DNA of 46,589 bases from Lysinibacillus sp. FJAT-14745 (GTDB lineage Bacteria; Bacillota; Bacilli; Bacillales_A; Planococcaceae), in contig NZ_LITM01000006.1 in the NCBI RefSeq assembly GCF_001275675.1, forward strand, positions 263,350-309,938, written 5' to 3'. Under the pieces are notes generated by a model, which was not told where the DNA came from, did not search any database, and worked only from the letters and a program-made list of their open reading frames with translations. Both the position numbers and the translations under genes were made by a program. The number at the start of each line of letters is the position of its first letter. The first letter of the stretch is position 1. Positions 45,244 through 46,589 of this stretch are shown piece after piece.

Positions 45244-46482
45244 ATGATACAAATTAAAGGTCGTTTTACTGAAGCGAAAATTTATTCAAATACAGCCTTA
45301 CAATCAGCTATCGATCAAATTAAAGAATTGGCAAATCAAGCCTTTATGGAAGGAACAAAAGTACGGATTATGCCAGATTATCACGCAGGGAAGGGTTGTG
45401 TTATTGGCACAACGATTCAGCTTCAAAATCGTGTAGTGCCTAATCTTGTAGGCATTGATGTTGGTTGTGGTGTATTTGTAGCTGAGTTAAATGAGACGGA
45501 TATCGATTTTTCGAAACTTGATGCTACAATTCGAGCACATATACCAAGCGGACAGAATATCCATCAGGAAGTATCTTCTGCACGTCATTTTGTTGAATTC
45601 GAGGGGAGACAGTTTGTAGCGAGTGGCTTAAAGAATGACTATACGAATTTATCCCTTGGTACACTTGGGGGAGGCAATCATTTTATAGAGCTTGCAAAAG
45701 ACGAAGCAGGCACACATTACTTACTTATCCATACTGGGTCGCGTTATGTCGGAGCTAAGGTAGCGAATTGGCATCAAAAAAGAGCCTATGAAACATTACA
45801 ACAAGAAGATTTAAAAGAAAAAATTGCCGAGCTGAAAAATCAGGGACGCGAAAAAGAAATTCAAGCGATGATTAAAGCTTTTAAAGAGCAAAATCCTATT
45901 GTACCAAAAGATTTAGCCTATTTAGAGGGTGAGTATTTCCATGATTATATTCACGATATGAAAATTGCTCAGCAATATGCTCAGATGAATCGTTGGACAA
46001 TTGCCGAAACAATCTCCAAGCATATGAACTGGCGTTTTAACGAAACGTTCGATACGATCCATAACTATATTGATACAGAAACAATGACGTTACGAAAAGG
46101 AGCCGTTCGAGCAAATAAAGGGGAGAAGCTCGTTATTCCTATGAATATGCGAGATGGCTCACTCATTTGTATGGGGAAAGGGAATGCAGATTGGAATTAC
46201 TCAGCACCACATGGGGCAGGACGGATGTATTCTCGCCGTGCTGCAAAAGAAGCACTAAAGATGGAAGATTTTAAAGAAATGATGCAAGGTATTTGGACAA
46301 CATCCGTAAACGAAGAAACATTAGATGAAGCCCCAATGGCATATAAGCCGATGTCAGAAATTACATCAGTTCTCGAAGAAACTGCAGATATAATAAAAGT
46401 GATTACACCTGTTTATAATTTTAAAGCTAGCGAAGCAGCTAAGCCTTATGAGCGAAAAAATAAAATAATTCCTAATAATTGA
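45244..46482 (+). CDS. rtcB: RtcB-family RNA ligase
   Basis: A 412-residue GTP-dependent RNA ligase that joins 2',3'-cyclic phosphate (via 3'-phosphate) to 5'-hydroxyl ends, used in RNA repair. Metal ligands and active-site blocks: MPDYHAGKG (43-51), GIDVGCGV with Asp72 and Cys75, GGGNHFIEL (142-150), IHTGSR (162-167), RKGAVRA (284-290) and SAPHGAGR with His323, the predicted guanylylated residue. It is somewhat shorter than archaeal RtcB, like many bacterial RtcB3-type proteins. ATG 45244 follows AGGAGGG. No archease or RtcA gene is next to it within the window, and the remaining 107 bp after its stop show nothing recognised. Confidence 0.92.
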   Translation: MIQIKGRFTEAKIYSNTALQSAIDQIKELANQAFMEGTKVRIMPDYHAGKGCVIGTTIQLQNRVVPNLVGIDVGCGVFVAELNETDIDFSKLDATIRAHIPSGQNIHQEVSSARHFVEFEGRQFVASGLKNDYTNLSLGTLGGGNHFIELAKDEAGTHYLLIHTGSRYVGAKVANWHQKRAYETLQQEDLKEKIAELKNQGREKEIQAMIKAFKEQNPIVPKDLAYLEGEYFHDYIHDMKIAQQYAQMNRWTIAETISKHMNWRFNETFDTIHNYIDTETMTLRKGAVRANKGEKLVIPMNMRDGSLICMGKGNADWNYSAPHGAGRMYSRRAAKEALKMEDFKEMMQGIWTTSVNEETLDEAPMAYKPMSEITSVLEETADIIKVITPVYNFKASEAAKPYERKNKIIPNN

Positions 46483-46589
46483 AAGTACTTGCATTCGCTG
46501 TTATCTATTAACAATATCAGGCGTGTTGATTAGGAAAAAATAAGTTTATTATTGAGCGATAAAAGGATTTTTTCGTTACCACTTTGCCA

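Overview
The window is AT-rich DNA from a low-GC Gram-positive of the Bacillaceae/Planococcaceae. The genus is probably Lysinibacillus, inferred from gene content and repeat style; no marker gene proves it. Strong AGGAGG-type ribosome sites, frequent TTG/GTG starts, two T-box leaders and an ilv-leu cluster in Bacillus order support this. Most of the sequence is ordinary chromosome: amino-acid biosynthesis, small stress and envelope proteins, and single enzymes. No tRNA, rRNA, CRISPR array or prophage was seen.

Layout. 1-2.9 kb: namA and proC on the minus strand, driven by a consensus promoter and a proline-type T-box that lies about 570 bp upstream of proC; the gap is filled with nested repeats. 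2.9-4.7 kb: MBL-fold hydrolase and SDR pair behind a FadR-like dyad. 5.2-8.0 kb: argG-argH. 8.1-10.1 kb: a carboxymuconolactone-decarboxylase-like gene broken by an IS200/IS605-type element with an intact tnpB, a decayed tnpA and a probable omega RNA. 10.6-13.4 kb: YtrA-type regulator, DUF1648-like membrane protein and lipoprotein hydrolase operon. 13.4-14.06 kb: about 31 units of a GC-rich 21-bp tandem repeat. 14.3-16.4 kb: MerR regulator and C45-type Ntn hydrolase. 16.6-21.8 kb: an accessory stretch of hypothetical genes, an RlaP-type nucleotidyltransferase, a NUDIX hydrolase and several decayed genes. 21.9-24.2 kb: metI-metC. 24.5-26.4 kb: mscL, a lytic transglycosylase and a GlsB/YeaQ-type protein. 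26.5-27.3 kb: a pncA pseudogene carrying a dispersed repeat. 27.8-30.3 kb: a fold-type III PLP enzyme overlapping an aldonolactone-oxidase-like flavoprotein. 30.6-41.3 kb: ilvD-[T-box]-ilvB-ilvN-ilvC-leuA-leuB-leuC-[repeat]-leuD. 41.8-46.5 kb: a small zinc-finger protein, ribokinase, an atypical large GTPase and RtcB.

The ilv-leu cluster encodes the branched-chain pathway from the acetohydroxyacid step to 2-oxoisocaproate, lacking only the final transaminase. leuA, however, carries an in-frame TAA at codon 360 that separates the catalytic half from the regulatory domain. An isoleucine-type T-box sits directly behind ilvD and would gate everything from ilvB onward.

The least explained feature is the repeat landscape. 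(i) A modular multi-hairpin element occurs in three near-complete copies: between proC and its T-box, inside pncA, and between leuC and leuD. Two solo fragments also occur. (ii) 36/37-bp tandem units are nested inside or abut other repeats. (iii) Three tandem arrays of unrelated sequence share a 21-bp period. (iv) A separate 59-60-bp imperfect palindrome occurs in two full copies and one half copy. All calls come from reading the sequence; no database search was run.
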